Source of the DNA: Igneacidithiobacillus sp041146875
Lineage (GTDB): Bacteria > Pseudomonadota > Gammaproteobacteria > Acidithiobacillales > Acidithiobacillaceae
Direction: 5' to 3'
Length of the DNA: 64,000 nt
Assembly (NCBI RefSeq): GCF_041146875.1
Contig: NZ_JBFRXP010000003.1
Coordinates: 1 to 64,000 of the forward strand
Shown here: positions 16,604-26,600 of the stretch, in pieces
Numbering within the stretch: position 1 is the stretch's first letter
How the letters are laid out: each line of letters begins with the position of its first letter
Made by a program: the position numbers and the translations under genes
Notes under the pieces: generated by a model
Databases searched by the model: none
What the model saw: only the letters and a program-made list of their open reading frames with translations
Told to the model about the DNA's origin: nothing

Positions 16604-18649
16604 CTAGAGCAATCCCCAGGCCGCCAGTTTTTCCGGCTCATGCTGCGACCATACGGCACGGTGCAAGGTCAACATCGCCTGTCGATCGCTAAGCAAAATA
16701 TTGCGTTCGCGTCGGCTGAGTTCCGCTGGCCCCAAGGTAAGCGCCTTGTTGCATAGCGCAGCCGTCACCCCCCACAGACCAGCACGGTCCCGCTGCAATG
16801 CAGCATGCACAGCGTTGAAGCGTGGATCGACGACGGTAGCGACAAAGGCATCGCCGTCCACCTGCGGTAGAAAATCTACGTATTCCGGACTGAGTTCGCG
16901 CAATTCCCGCGGCACCTGGATCTCCTCGGGGATCAAAAACAAGCGACGGCGGCGCGCCCACAGGCCCCAAGAGCTACGACTGGTGAAGACAGCGAGCGGT
17001 ACCGACAGGGCCAAGCCCAGGAAAATCGGTAATAACCAGGCAAAATGCCAGAAACCGAGCAATGGCTGCGCGCCAAACAGAAACAATAGGCCGACCAAAC
17101 TGAGAATACCGAAATTGCGCACGGCAACGGCCCAGGGTGTCTCTTGGTCGCCGCGCACCTGCGCACCCCATTTTACTCCCCGCCCCGCCAATGTTTGCAG
17201 AACGAAGAGGCTATGGAAGACCATGCGCACGGGAGCCAGAACGATAGCAATAACGCTCTCGAAGAACACGCCGAATAACAGCGCCGCGGTTCCACCAAAA
17301 TATTTCGCCTGTCGCGACCAGTGGACCCAAATCACCGCCAGTAACTTTGGTCCAAGAAGAAAGGTCAGGGTAACCGCAAAGAGCCAAACTGGCAGAGGGT
17401 TATCCACACCATAATGGAAGAGACTCATAGAGCTGGTCGAGCCGCCATGTTTCCAGAATAGCAGGCCAGAAATTGCTCCAAGGACCAGAAAAATACCCCA
17501 GAGCGGTGCGGCCAGAAAGGACATGGCGCCATTGATGAAAAGAAAACGATGAGCCGAGCGCAACCCATCAGCAGCCAAAAGACGCAAATGCTGCATATTG
17601 CCCTGGGCCCAGCGGCGATCGCGCTTGAGGTCATCAATGAGCGTGGGGGGCGACTCCTCCCAACTCCCACCAAGTTCGGGGAGAAACCAAACCTCCCAGC
17701 CCGCACGGGCCATTAGCGCCGCTTCCACAAAATCGTGGCTAAGGAATTGCCCACCCAGGGGGGCAGGCCCAGGAAGAATGGGCAATGCACAATGTTCCGT
17801 GAATGGCGCGACGCGAATCATCGCGTTATGACCAATAAAGTGACCATCCCCCAACTGCCAAAAGCGCAAACCGGCACTGAAGAGCGGGCCATATAAACGC
17901 TGGGAAAACTGCTGAATGCGTGCATAGAGGGTAGAACGGTTCACAGAGACCGGCTGCGTCTGAAGGATACCCACCTGAGGGTTGCCTTCCATGACCTCCA
18001 ACATACGGTACAGCGTGTCACCCGCCATCACGCTATCGGCGTCCAGTACCACCATGTATTCATAGCGCTTGCCCCAGCGCCGGCAGAAATCAGCAACATT
18101 ACCGCTTTTTGCGTGGTTGTTTATGGGACGACGGCGGTAGTGAATCCGGCCAAAAGCATTGAGTTCTTCACAGAGACTCGCCCAGGCCAGTTCTTCCGTC
18201 ACCCAAGACTGCGGGTCACGGCTGTCGCTAAGCAAGAAAAACTCAAAATGCTCAAGCTTGCCCGTACGTTGCAAAGATCGGTAACAAGCCTGCAGGCCAG
18301 CGATGGTACGGGCAACCTCCTCATTGTAAATCGGCATGATGACGGCCACCCGAGCGTCCGCACGCGGGTGCTGACTCAAGATCTCGGGATCAAAGGAGAC
18401 GGGGCGCGCGCGGCCACGCAGGAGAACAAAAAAACCCACCAAGGCCGTCCAGAAACCTGCAGAAATCCATGCGAAGAGCAGAACAAAGATACCTAAGGTA
18501 AAGATTTCTAACCAAATGGGCTGCGAGAGTGCCAATTCGTGCTGCAAGAGTACACCCAATGCCGCCGCCGGGATGGCGATCAGTGCCGTCAACCAACGCC
18601 TTCTTCCCTGACTGAGGGCCTCCCAGCCACGCCCCGGATGGTGTTTCAT
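16604..18649 (-). CDS. opgH: Glucan glucosyltransferase OpgH/MdoH
   Basis: This 681-aa inner membrane GT2-family enzyme builds the linear backbone of osmoregulated periplasmic glucans from UDP-glucose. Seen here are IMPIYNEEVARTIAGLQACY, the acidic motif VVLDADSVM, and DLKRDRRWAQGN in place of QxxRW, with several membrane helices before and after the catalytic domain. The ATG at 18649 overlaps the stop of the preceding gene (ATGA) and gives the N-terminus MKHHPGRGWEAL. It is notably shorter at the N-terminus than Escherichia coli MdoH (847 aa, from memory), and the preceding small gene may cover part of that lost region. Confidence 0.93.
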   Translation of the reverse strand: MKHHPGRGWEALSQGRRRWLTALIAIPAAALGVLLQHELALSQPIWLEIFTLGIFVLLFAWISAGFWTALVGFFVLLRGRARPVSFDPEILSQHPRADARVAVIMPIYNEEVARTIAGLQACYRSLQRTGKLEHFEFFLLSDSRDPQSWVTEELAWASLCEELNAFGRIHYRRRPINNHAKSGNVADFCRRWGKRYEYMVVLDADSVMAGDTLYRMLEVMEGNPQVGILQTQPVSVNRSTLYARIQQFSQRLYGPLFSAGLRFWQLGDGHFIGHNAMIRVAPFTEHCALPILPGPAPLGGQFLSHDFVEAALMARAGWEVWFLPELGGSWEESPPTLIDDLKRDRRWAQGNMQHLRLLAADGLRSAHRFLFINGAMSFLAAPLWGIFLVLGAISGLLFWKHGGSTSSMSLFHYGVDNPLPVWLFAVTLTFLLGPKLLAVIWVHWSRQAKYFGGTAALLFGVFFESVIAIVLAPVRMVFHSLFVLQTLAGRGVKWGAQVRGDQETPWAVAVRNFGILSLVGLLFLFGAQPLLGFWHFAWLLPIFLGLALSVPLAVFTSRSSWGLWARRRRLFLIPEEIQVPRELRELSPEYVDFLPQVDGDAFVATVVDPRFNAVHAALQRDRAGLWGVTAALCNKALTLGPAELSRRERNILLSDRQAMLTLHRAVWSQHEPEKLAAWGLL

Positions 18650-19143
18650 CGTGCGCTCCCGAAAAACGGTACGAGACGCAGTCCTCGGTTCAAAACCCCG
18701 CGCAGAGACTGCGCTTGGCGCTGCAAGAAGGCTGAAAGAGAACGCTGCATAGGCGCAGAAGCCATTTTTGTGCGCTCTGGCTGCAGCTGTTGCCCGCGTA
18801 ACCAACGGCTCGGTTGCTCGATCTCAATCGGTAACACCGGACGCAAGGTCAACGCTAGGCGCGCCTCCCATTCATCGCCGCGATGCAGGGTAGCGATACG
18901 ATTCTGCAGCGTAGCAAAGGCGCGTGCGCTGCGTATCGCCGGGTCATCCATCGGCAACTGGCGCAACTGCAAGGCAAGCTCGGCGCGCAACCAAAGCCGT
19001 TGGGCATCGTCGAAGGGCAGACGCGACAAATACGCATCCATGCGTGACAAAAGGAGTACATCCCCGGCTGCCATGGGATCTGTCGCCGGGCTAAAATCGA
19101 ATTCCACAGCAGCGGGACCTGATTGCCATTGATCAACGTACAT
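18646..19143 (-). CDS. Unrecognised protein between opgG and opgH
   Basis: This 165-aa frame is wedged between opgG (gap of one base) and opgH (four-base overlap), so it is almost certainly translated with them. It has no signal peptide or membrane helix. It begins MYVDQWQSGPAAVEFDFSPA, has a helical middle rich in leucine and arginine (LRAELALQLRQLP) and a basic C-terminus. I do not recognise a family. One possibility is a detached regulatory N-terminal part of OpgH; another is a lineage-specific OPG factor. Both are inference from position. Confidence 0.75.
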   Translation of the reverse strand: MYVDQWQSGPAAVEFDFSPATDPMAAGDVLLLSRMDAYLSRLPFDDAQRLWLRAELALQLRQLPMDDPAIRSARAFATLQNRIATLHRGDEWEARLALTLRPVLPIEIEQPSRWLRGQQLQPERTKMASAPMQRSLSAFLQRQAQSLRGVLNRGLRLVPFFGSAR

Positions 19144-19144
19144 A

Positions 19145-20674
19145 TCAGTGACCTCCTTGGGCGGGTTGCAAAAGAAAAGTCCAGGTGTCGGTCATCACCT
19201 GGCCATTGAGGGTTAAATAAGCGCGCAAATTGCTCGGCACATTGGCAGCGGTCTGGACATCCGCAAGCAAGCGCCAGAAATGTCCGTTAGCGGAATATTC
19301 CAACTTCTGATCGCGTACCTGCGCACCATCAGCAGCGCTGAAATGTGGCTGCACGGGCATGACGCCAGGCAGACGCGCTAGCGCTCCACCAGAAAAATCG
19401 ATGATTACATGCTGCCATTTTGGGTCTTTGACGTCGTAGCCAAGGTAGGTAGCCGTGGGATGTGCCAGCGGAATCAGCCCATGCTGACTGTTAAAAAAGC
19501 GGAGCTGGTAAGCGTAGTGATAGGCCGTACCAGGTTGTGGCTGCGTCGCCGGCACCCAAAAGACGTCAACATTATCCATGTCGGGATTGTTGGTGGGCAG
19601 TTCTACCAGGCGGACCTGACCATTGCCCCAGTCACCCACCGGGCTCACCCAAACACTGGGACGGCGCTGGTATTGGGTGTTGATCCCTTGGTACGCGGCA
19701 AAATCACGCGGCTGTTGCATCAGGCCAAAACCCTGAGGTTGCTGCATATCGTAGCTGGTAGTCTGAATCTGCAGGGGGTTATCCAGGGGACGACTGACCC
19801 ATTCGCCGTTGCCATTGGCCATGACCAATTCGCTGGAGTCGTGCTGTGCCGGGTGCCAGTCCCCCGCACGCACGCCGCGCCCATGGCCATGCCAGAACAT
19901 GCTGGTCAGAGGTGCCAGTTCGAGAACCTGTACCGGTTTGCGCAGGTAGATCGTGGCCTCGACATCAACGACGCAGTCGGTTCCGGGATGGATCACGAAA
20001 CGATACGCTCCAGTTACCACGGAGCTGTCCATCAGGGCGTACACCGTCATATCGGTTGCGCCCGGCGCAGGCCTTTCTAGCCAGATATGACGAAAATAAG
20101 GAAAGATCTCGCCCGAAGGCTGCGCGGTATCGATACCGATGCCCCGTGCAGAGGTGCCATAGATAGCGTCTTTGCCGACCGCACGAAGGTAGGTGGCACC
20201 AAGAAACGAGATGAACTCGTTGTAGCTAGGCGGGGTATTCAGCGGATAGAGGAGACGAAAACCGGCGTAGCCTAGATCACTCGGGAGACTTTGCGGATGC
20301 AGGTCGCCAAAACTGAAATCCTGCAACTGAAAGGGAATGGGGTGGACACTGCCATTGTCTACCACGGAAATCTTTTCCGGCCGTGGAAAATACGAACCGG
20401 GCACATAGAACTGAACCTGGAATGGGCTATTGGTATTGGACCAATAGGGGTTGACATCCTGAATCTGCGCATACTGCGCTGGATCGAGATTTTTCAGAAA
20501 AGACGGCAGCTTTGGCGGGGTCGCATCATAAGCCTCGTGTGCCAGATTCCGAGCACGCGCATCTACCTGGGCAAAGCTAAAGTCAGCGGCCTGCGCGAAG
20601 GCAGTGCCAGAGATGAGCAACGCCAGGCCAAACAGCACCCGGCGCAACGAAACGGGAGAGGAAATCTCATTCAT
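19145..20674 (-). CDS. opgG: Periplasmic glucan biosynthesis protein OpgG/MdoG
   Basis: The 509-aa protein starts with a signal peptide (RRVLFGLALLISGTAFAQA, cleavage near residue 29) and is an OpgG/MdoG family protein acting in the periplasm on the glucan backbone. Typical stretches include FDFSFAQVDARARNLA-like start of the mature domain, GSYFPRPEKISVVD, LDNPLQIQT and YQRRPSVWVSPVGDWGNGQVRLVELPT. It opens an opgG-orf-opgH-sel1 operon. The AT-rich region 20690-20745 upstream would fit a promoter. Confidence 0.94.
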   Translation of the reverse strand: MNEISSPVSLRRVLFGLALLISGTAFAQAADFSFAQVDARARNLAHEAYDATPPKLPSFLKNLDPAQYAQIQDVNPYWSNTNSPFQVQFYVPGSYFPRPEKISVVDNGSVHPIPFQLQDFSFGDLHPQSLPSDLGYAGFRLLYPLNTPPSYNEFISFLGATYLRAVGKDAIYGTSARGIGIDTAQPSGEIFPYFRHIWLERPAPGATDMTVYALMDSSVVTGAYRFVIHPGTDCVVDVEATIYLRKPVQVLELAPLTSMFWHGHGRGVRAGDWHPAQHDSSELVMANGNGEWVSRPLDNPLQIQTTSYDMQQPQGFGLMQQPRDFAAYQGINTQYQRRPSVWVSPVGDWGNGQVRLVELPTNNPDMDNVDVFWVPATQPQPGTAYHYAYQLRFFNSQHGLIPLAHPTATYLGYDVKDPKWQHVIIDFSGGALARLPGVMPVQPHFSAADGAQVRDQKLEYSANGHFWRLLADVQTAANVPSNLRAYLTLNGQVMTDTWTFLLQPAQGGH

Positions 20675-20789
20675 GCCTTTGTTAAAGCAAAGGGCATGCC
20701 AAAATATATCTTATTGTTTCTAATAATATTTTATAAACTACACGACGAGATTCGTCGCCGCATCCCGACAAAGCCGGATAAATCTCGTC

Positions 20790-20804
20790 AAATTCAGTGA
20801 ATTT
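20790..20804. promoter_or_regulatory. 15-bp inverted repeat upstream of opgG
   Basis: AAATTC and GAATTT flank AGT, giving a perfect hexamer inverted repeat about 115 bp before the opgG start. The gap from 20675 to 20931 is AT-rich and otherwise empty apart from a hairpin near the end of the copper chaperone gene. It may be a regulator site; no regulator can be named. Confidence 0.35.
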
Positions 20805-20896
20805 TTGTTCACGTCACAAAAGATTTTCAGAACATCAGCAAAACACGGGGGTCTACAACGGCAAATCAGTCAGTTACGATCACCACGCAGATCAAC

Positions 20897-20920
20897 GCCT
20901 GTCGCCTATAGACGACAGGC
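20897..20920. terminator. Hairpin after the copZ-like gene
   Basis: GCCTGTCG (20897-20904) pairs perfectly with CGACAGGC (20913-20920) around an eight-base loop, 12 bp beyond the copZ-like stop. There is no T-run on either side, so it may be a weak or Rho-assisted terminator or an mRNA-end stabiliser. Confidence 0.45.
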
Positions 20921-20931
20921 GGTCGTAAACC

Positions 20932-21132
20932 CTAGCGCAAACTTGCTTTATACCCCTCTTCTGCCAACGCCGCTTGCAGATCCGCAAGCTGGGTATCACC
21001 CTGCACCGTTGCGGAATCCGGCAGCTTTACTTCCACCTGCTGCACCCCAGGCACAGCGCGCAGCGCTTGGCTGGCCGCGCGTACACAGTGTTCACAGGTC
21101 ATCCCTTCGATCTTCAATTGCATTTCTGTCAT
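20932..21132 (-). CDS. CopZ-like heavy-metal-associated domain protein
   Basis: This 66-aa protein is a single ferredoxin-fold HMA domain with the metal site MTCEHC near residues 11-16, typical of copper chaperones. The ATG at 21132 follows AGGAG by six bases; a GTG codon directly before it is less likely. No P-type copper ATPase or CueR gene is close, so its partner is elsewhere. It appears to be a single-gene unit. Confidence 0.9.
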   Translation of the reverse strand: MTEMQLKIEGMTCEHCVRAASQALRAVPGVQQVEVKLPDSATVQGDTQLADLQAALAEEGYKASLR

Positions 21133-21258
21133 CACCAGCTCCTAGCGTAACCCAGGTCACAATCATAGACCCTACATCTCCCTATCATGTCAAGGGCTTT
21201 CAGCAGGCATATCTATCGCAGTTCCGGTCAACACAAAGCTATCCCCGCCGGGGAGATA

Positions 21259-21708
21259 TTAATGGTAATAGACCTCGATAGCCAAAATGGCAAGTAAAAT
21301 GAGGATTCCAACAGTCAAAGCACTACGTAAGGGGAAAAACCAGCCCGGCCAGGAAATACCGCGACGCTGCAGACGAAAATCTGCGAGCCACTGGGCAATG
21401 AAGCCCAGCATCAATATCAAGGTTGCGAGCAACGGCGACCACCAGAGCGCAAAAAATCCCCACAGCGCCGGGATCACGCTCCATAGGAGCAGCGGCCCCG
21501 ACTCATCCGGGTTTTGCGTGCGATCAAGTGCCAGGCCCCAATGAATGGCGCCGAGAAAACTGAGGATTATCGCGGCGTAGATGTTACCGAGACTGACTGC
21601 GATCAATCCGTAGCCATGCACAGCGCCGATGTCAGCGACAATCAACGGAATCAGCCCCGTAGCACCAAGAATTTGGGCCAAACGCATGCTGCTGTTGCGA
21701 TCACTCAT
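21259..21708 (-). CDS. DUF3429 membrane protein
   Basis: The 149-aa protein has about four to five hydrophobic helices and the DUF3429 pattern (SFLGAIHWGLALD, WSVIPALWGFFAL). Its start overlaps the recD stop by eight bases, so it is coupled to recBCD translation. Function is unknown. Confidence 0.85.
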   Translation of the reverse strand: MSDRNSSMRLAQILGATGLIPLIVADIGAVHGYGLIAVSLGNIYAAIILSFLGAIHWGLALDRTQNPDESGPLLLWSVIPALWGFFALWWSPLLATLILMLGFIAQWLADFRLQRRGISWPGWFFPLRSALTVGILILLAILAIEVYYH

Positions 21709-23653
21709 GCTTTTCTCCTGTAAGAAATATGCGCTGCGTACGACGCAGGGGGCGATTAATCATCTCTCCCAATACCTCCTCTCCACCCACCAGGGCAAGA
21801 CTTAGCCGGGAACGTGCACGCGTAACGGCGGTGTAAAGCAATTCCCGATACCAAAACTCGCGATCCTCGACTGCGGCGAGAAAGGCACAGTGGCGATATT
21901 CCGAGCCCTGGGATTTGTGTACCGTCAGGGCAAAAACGGTTTCCATCTCTTGTAAGCGCGTCGGCGAAAACCAGCGGATCTCGCCGGCGGCACCAGCAAA
22001 GGCCACGCGCAGCTCACGTCGACCATCTGCTGTGGTGATGGGCAAGGCAATCCCGACTTCACCATTCATGAGCCGCAACGAGTATGAATTGCGGGTAATC
22101 ATAACGGGGCGGCCGGCAAACCACTCCTTGCCGACCGGCACCGCGCCATGCCGCTGCAAGAGGTGGGTTACGCGGGCGTTCATCGCCTCTACCCCCCAAG
22201 GACCCTCGCGCCGGACACAGAGTAACTGGAAATCAGAAAATGTCTGCAGACATTGCTGCGCGAGCTGATCCGCCTCCAGCCCCTGGCGCAGCCCTGCCTG
22301 CATCTGCTGGAGATAACGTAAATATCCTGGCGCCTCGGACTGACCTTCTCCCCAACCATGCAGTAGCAGCCCATCGAGTCCCTGTTGCTCGCCAGGAGTA
22401 AAGAAACGCAGGTCTGCGCCCTGCTCATCAAGCAGGGCAGACGCGTTTTCTGTTTGCCCGAGGCGAATCTGTTCGGCCAAGCGGCCAATGCCACTCTGGG
22501 CGGAAAAGCGATAGCTATGACGCAGCAGGGCTATAGCCTGCTCACGCTCATCACCGGTCACCGCTGGCTCTTGCAGCACGCAAGCACAGGTATCTGCAAT
22601 CCAGCCGCGCGTCTGCTCAGAGTAGCGCGCCGACTCGGCATTGGCACACAATTCCGCCAGTACCGCGCCGGCCTCCACCGAGGCGAGTTGATCCTTATCC
22701 CCCAGCAAAATGAGGCGCGCTGTGGGCGGCAGGGCATTGAGGAGCTTGGCCATGAGCTCCTGACTAAGCATGGAGGCCTCGTCGATGACCAGGAGATCCA
22801 ACGCCAGGGGCTGGGAGCTGTTGTAGCGGGGTTGCCCATTAGAGCGCAGGCCGAGCAGGCGATGCACTGTCTCCACTTCGCGCGGGACGCTCACGATCAG
22901 GGTGAGTGGGAGTCTTTGGAAGGCGTCGCTGTTCAAGGTCTGCACGAGACTCTGGCTAAGACGCGCGGCGGCCTTCCCTGTCGGCGCTGCCAGGCGGATT
23001 CGTAGGGACCCCGTCTGCTGCGGCAGGGCGCCCCGCAGGGCGAGGCTCTGCAGCAACAACAACAGGCGCAGCACAGTAGTTGTCTTTCCGGTACCGGGAC
23101 CACCACTGATCACGCCAAAGCGACGCGGCAGCATCAAGGCGCAGGCAATGCGCTGCCAATCGGGCTGCACATCACTGGCCGGAAACAACTGCCCGAGTTC
23201 TTTTGCCACCAGATCCGCTGGCGGCAAGGGCACGGGGGCGAGGCGCGCTCTGACGCCCGACGCAATCCGCTGTTCATCCTCCCAAAAGCGGCGCAGATAT
23301 ATGCACCCATCCTGCAAGACTAGCGGCGTCGCGCCCTCCCCCGTGGCAAATAACTCCGGTGCCAGATGTGGCCAGGTCTCCCAGGCGGCAAAGCGAGGCC
23401 ACCATTCGGAAAGTACCGAATCATTGCAGACTGCTTCGCCACGGAGATCGAGATAGACCTGCCCCTGGGCAGCCTCCTGACTACACAGGGCCGCGGCCAA
23501 AAGGGCTTCGGCAGGAGCGCCAGCAGCCTGTTGGGAAAAAAACAGCGCCAGTTGTGCATCCCAGAGCCGCAGCCAAGCGCGCTCGATGGCAATACAGAGT
23601 ATGTGTTGCAAGGGATCTTTGCGCGGATTGCTGCAGTCCAGGGACGGGATCAT
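21701..23653 (-). CDS. recD: Exodeoxyribonuclease V alpha subunit
   Basis: The 650-aa SF1B helicase is the 5'-3' motor of RecBCD. Walker A GGPGTGKTTTVLRLL and the DEAD-like DLLVIDEASMLSQELM are present, as is the C-terminal TVHKSQGSEYRHCAFL. The ATG at 23653 overlaps the recB stop (ATGA), which rules out the longer upstream frame inside recB. The order recC-recB-recD with four-base overlaps argues for stoichiometric synthesis. Confidence 0.95.
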   Translation of the reverse strand: MIPSLDCSNPRKDPLQHILCIAIERAWLRLWDAQLALFFSQQAAGAPAEALLAAALCSQEAAQGQVYLDLRGEAVCNDSVLSEWWPRFAAWETWPHLAPELFATGEGATPLVLQDGCIYLRRFWEDEQRIASGVRARLAPVPLPPADLVAKELGQLFPASDVQPDWQRIACALMLPRRFGVISGGPGTGKTTTVLRLLLLLQSLALRGALPQQTGSLRIRLAAPTGKAAARLSQSLVQTLNSDAFQRLPLTLIVSVPREVETVHRLLGLRSNGQPRYNSSQPLALDLLVIDEASMLSQELMAKLLNALPPTARLILLGDKDQLASVEAGAVLAELCANAESARYSEQTRGWIADTCACVLQEPAVTGDEREQAIALLRHSYRFSAQSGIGRLAEQIRLGQTENASALLDEQGADLRFFTPGEQQGLDGLLLHGWGEGQSEAPGYLRYLQQMQAGLRQGLEADQLAQQCLQTFSDFQLLCVRREGPWGVEAMNARVTHLLQRHGAVPVGKEWFAGRPVMITRNSYSLRLMNGEVGIALPITTADGRRELRVAFAGAAGEIRWFSPTRLQEMETVFALTVHKSQGSEYRHCAFLAAVEDREFWYRELLYTAVTRARSRLSLALVGGEEVLGEMINRPLRRTQRIFLTGEKHE

Positions 23654-26600
23654 GCGTCCGCTCCCGCAGCAGTAAAAATCGGCTCCAAGGCCGTATAGAA
23701 CTCCCCGGACGGCTGCACCGCGATACTTGCCGCCTCGGTCTCGCCCACGCCACGCAGAAAGAGTGCCAAAGCACCAGCCGGTTCGAACTGTAGCCCACGG
23801 CTGTGCAGCAAGCGCCACAATGCGACCAGATACAATCCGAGTTGCAGTTCATAGCGCTGTGCCAATATGGCGTTTTGCAATGCTGGCGTTTGATAGGCCT
23901 CGCGCGTGTTTCCGAGAAAATTCGATTTGTAATCGAGCAGGTAGTAGCGCCCTTTCCAACAAAAGACAAGATCGATGAAGCCCTTCAGCATGCCCCCCAA
24001 ACGCCGGGCATCCAGAGCCGGGCGCTCCAGTTTGGGAAAGAGGTAATCGCGCATAATGGCGTCAATCCGGCTGCTATCGACGCTCTGTACTGGCAACCAG
24101 AATTCCATTTCTGCTTGGTATTCCTGCAAATCTGGTAACCGTAACGTGTCGCCATCGGGGAGAGTCAGGGGTGCCGCGAGTATCCGTAACAACCAGTCGT
24201 GTAACAGCGCCAGATGCCCGGCCCAAGGCTGGCCACGGCTACGACGCTCGATTTCCTGTCGCAGGATCTCAGGGTTCCGGGAAACGGCAGCGAAGCCCTG
24301 CTCGGCTATCCAACGCAGCAGGTCGTGTAACAGAATGCCGGTAGCAGCGCCCGGCGGGAAGGTTGGATGTATAGCAAGTTGCACATCCTCGCTCTCCCGT
24401 CGCTCATCTCCAGATTCTGCCAGCCGTTCCAGCGTACTGTGATGCCCGCGTTGCAAGGCTGAGTAGCTGGCAATCCACCAGTCGTTTTCTTGCCGACGTG
24501 CGTGGCGCGGTCTCAGTTCTGGTGTCTGCGCGCGCTGCGCCGGCAGGATGCTGACGGTCTCCGACAAATCCATCGTGCTTATGGCAATTTCGGGGGTATC
24601 GGCAAAGAAATCTTGCAAGACATCCGGCAGACCACTTCCATCTTCCACATCGCCCAAGATCAGATGCCCAAGGGCAGACTTGACCGCATCTTTGCGTCTG
24701 CCCACTCCTACCCACACCGCAAATTCGGCGCGCGTAAGAGCGACATAGAGTTTCCGGATATCTTCTTGCAGACGTTCTTTTTCGGCCTGCGCCTGCGCTT
24801 CGCTGCTAGGTGGCAGTAAGACACACTGCCCATTTTCATCGGCAATCTCCAGGCTATCCCCCTTGTCGGGCCGGGCATTGAGGGAAAACGGGAGAAAGAC
24901 AAAGGGATATTGCAAGCCCTTGGATTTGTGGATAGTGATCACCCGCAGCAAATCGGCATCGCTTTCCAGACGTAAGAGGGTCTCGTCATCGCGCCCCGTT
25001 TCTGTCTGTCGTTGTTCCGCCAGAAAGCGCAGAAGAGCATGCTCCCCTTCCAGTTTTTCACTTGCCTTCTGCAAAAGTTCCGCCAGATGCAGAAAATTCG
25101 TCAGGCGACGCTCTCCACCTTGCGCATTCCCATGCAGAAAGCGCGCAGGTAAGGAAAAATCCTGCGACAGCCGCAGCAGCATGGGGAGCACACCGCGCTC
25201 CCGCCAAATGCGTCCATAATCCTGGAATTGCAGTGTGCGTTCTTCGCGCAAACCGTCATTGTGGCCGAGGGCAGCAAGCTCGGCCCAGTCGAGATCGAGC
25301 AGGGAGGAGGCCAAAGCCGCGCCCAAGGCATCTTCATCTGCGGGCGCAAGACAGGCGTTGAGGAGCCGTTCCAGATCGGCGGCCTCGGGGCTCTCGTATA
25401 CTGATTGCCGTTCCGAGAGATAGACACTGGCCACCCCACGTCGCGCAAGAGCGGTGCGCAGGGTGTTCGCCTCCTTACCGGTATTGACCAACACGGCAAG
25501 ATCAGAAGAGCGCAGGACACGCGTGTCCTTTTGCCCACGAAACTCTGCCTCTCCCCGGCGAGCGGCAAGGAGCAGGGCAGCTACCTGCTCGGCGCAGGCA
25601 TCTGCAAGGCGTTCGGTAAAATCGTCTTTGTTGGTGAACACCTCATCGGGTAAAAGCGCAAAACCCAGGGCGGGAACCGGCTCGCCGGCCAGGAAGAGTT
25701 TTTCCTCCCGCCCTTTTGCATCTACAGGCAGGTAGGGCATGGGGTTTTCCTTGCCCTGACGCAGACCAAAAACCCCCTCTGGACGGTTTTCTTCCACGCG
25801 CAGGAAAAAGGTGTTGAGAGCCGCCATCAACTCCTGAGTGGAGCGATAGTTGCGGCCGAGGCGATAAATCTCCTCGCCACAATCCCGCTGGGCGCGCAGG
25901 TACGTGTGCAAGTCACCCCCGCGAAAGCCATAAATCGCCTGCTTGGGATCTCCAATCAGCAGAAGTCCAGCCGCGTGCTCTACCCGATAGATGGCATCAA
26001 AAATGGCGTATTGATACGGGTCGGTGTCCTGAAACTCGTCCACTAGCGCCCAGGGGTATTTGCTCGCCAGATGGCGCGCGAAGACGCCGCCCGCATCGCC
26101 CTGCAACGCCGTACGCAATTGGCGCAATATGCCCTGAAAGTCGAATTCGCCTTGTTCTTTTTGCATCCGCCGCTTGCGTTCATCCGTCCAGGCCACGGCA
26201 TGGGTGAGGATTTTGGCACGGGCAAGCTTCCGCTGCTCATTCAGCGAGTCGAGATATTCAGCTAGTTCTTCGATCAGTAGCAGACCGGAGTGTGTCAGGG
26301 AATCGCCGGCGCGGCTCGCCTCCTGCATGCCTGCATGTGACAACCGTTTCCAAGCGCTTTCAGAAAGTGCGGGGCCAGCAATATCGTCCCTTGCCGTCCA
26401 ATCGCGCAGAGCGTCCATCCATTCACGAACACGACGCTCCTGCAGGACTCTACCGTCAATTTGCTTGTCTCTTCGTAATTCTTGTAACCATTCCACGAGT
26501 GAATCGATCTGGCTCGCCAGACGCCCCCGCAAAGAGGCCAGTGTTGCCGTCGCACTTTCGACAAGGAGATGCAGGGTAGCCGCAGGGGGTTGCCCGGTTG

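Noticed and set aside
18650..18805. N-terminal extension of OpgH
   Set aside because: It lies inside the coupled 165-aa gene; the ATGA overlap start at 18649 is better supported.
19409..20080. Plus-strand frame of 223 codons opposite opgG
   Set aside because: Shadow of opgG without recognisable motif.
23654..23818. N-terminal extension of RecD
   Set aside because: It lies inside recB and does not resemble RecD; the ATGA overlap gives the start.
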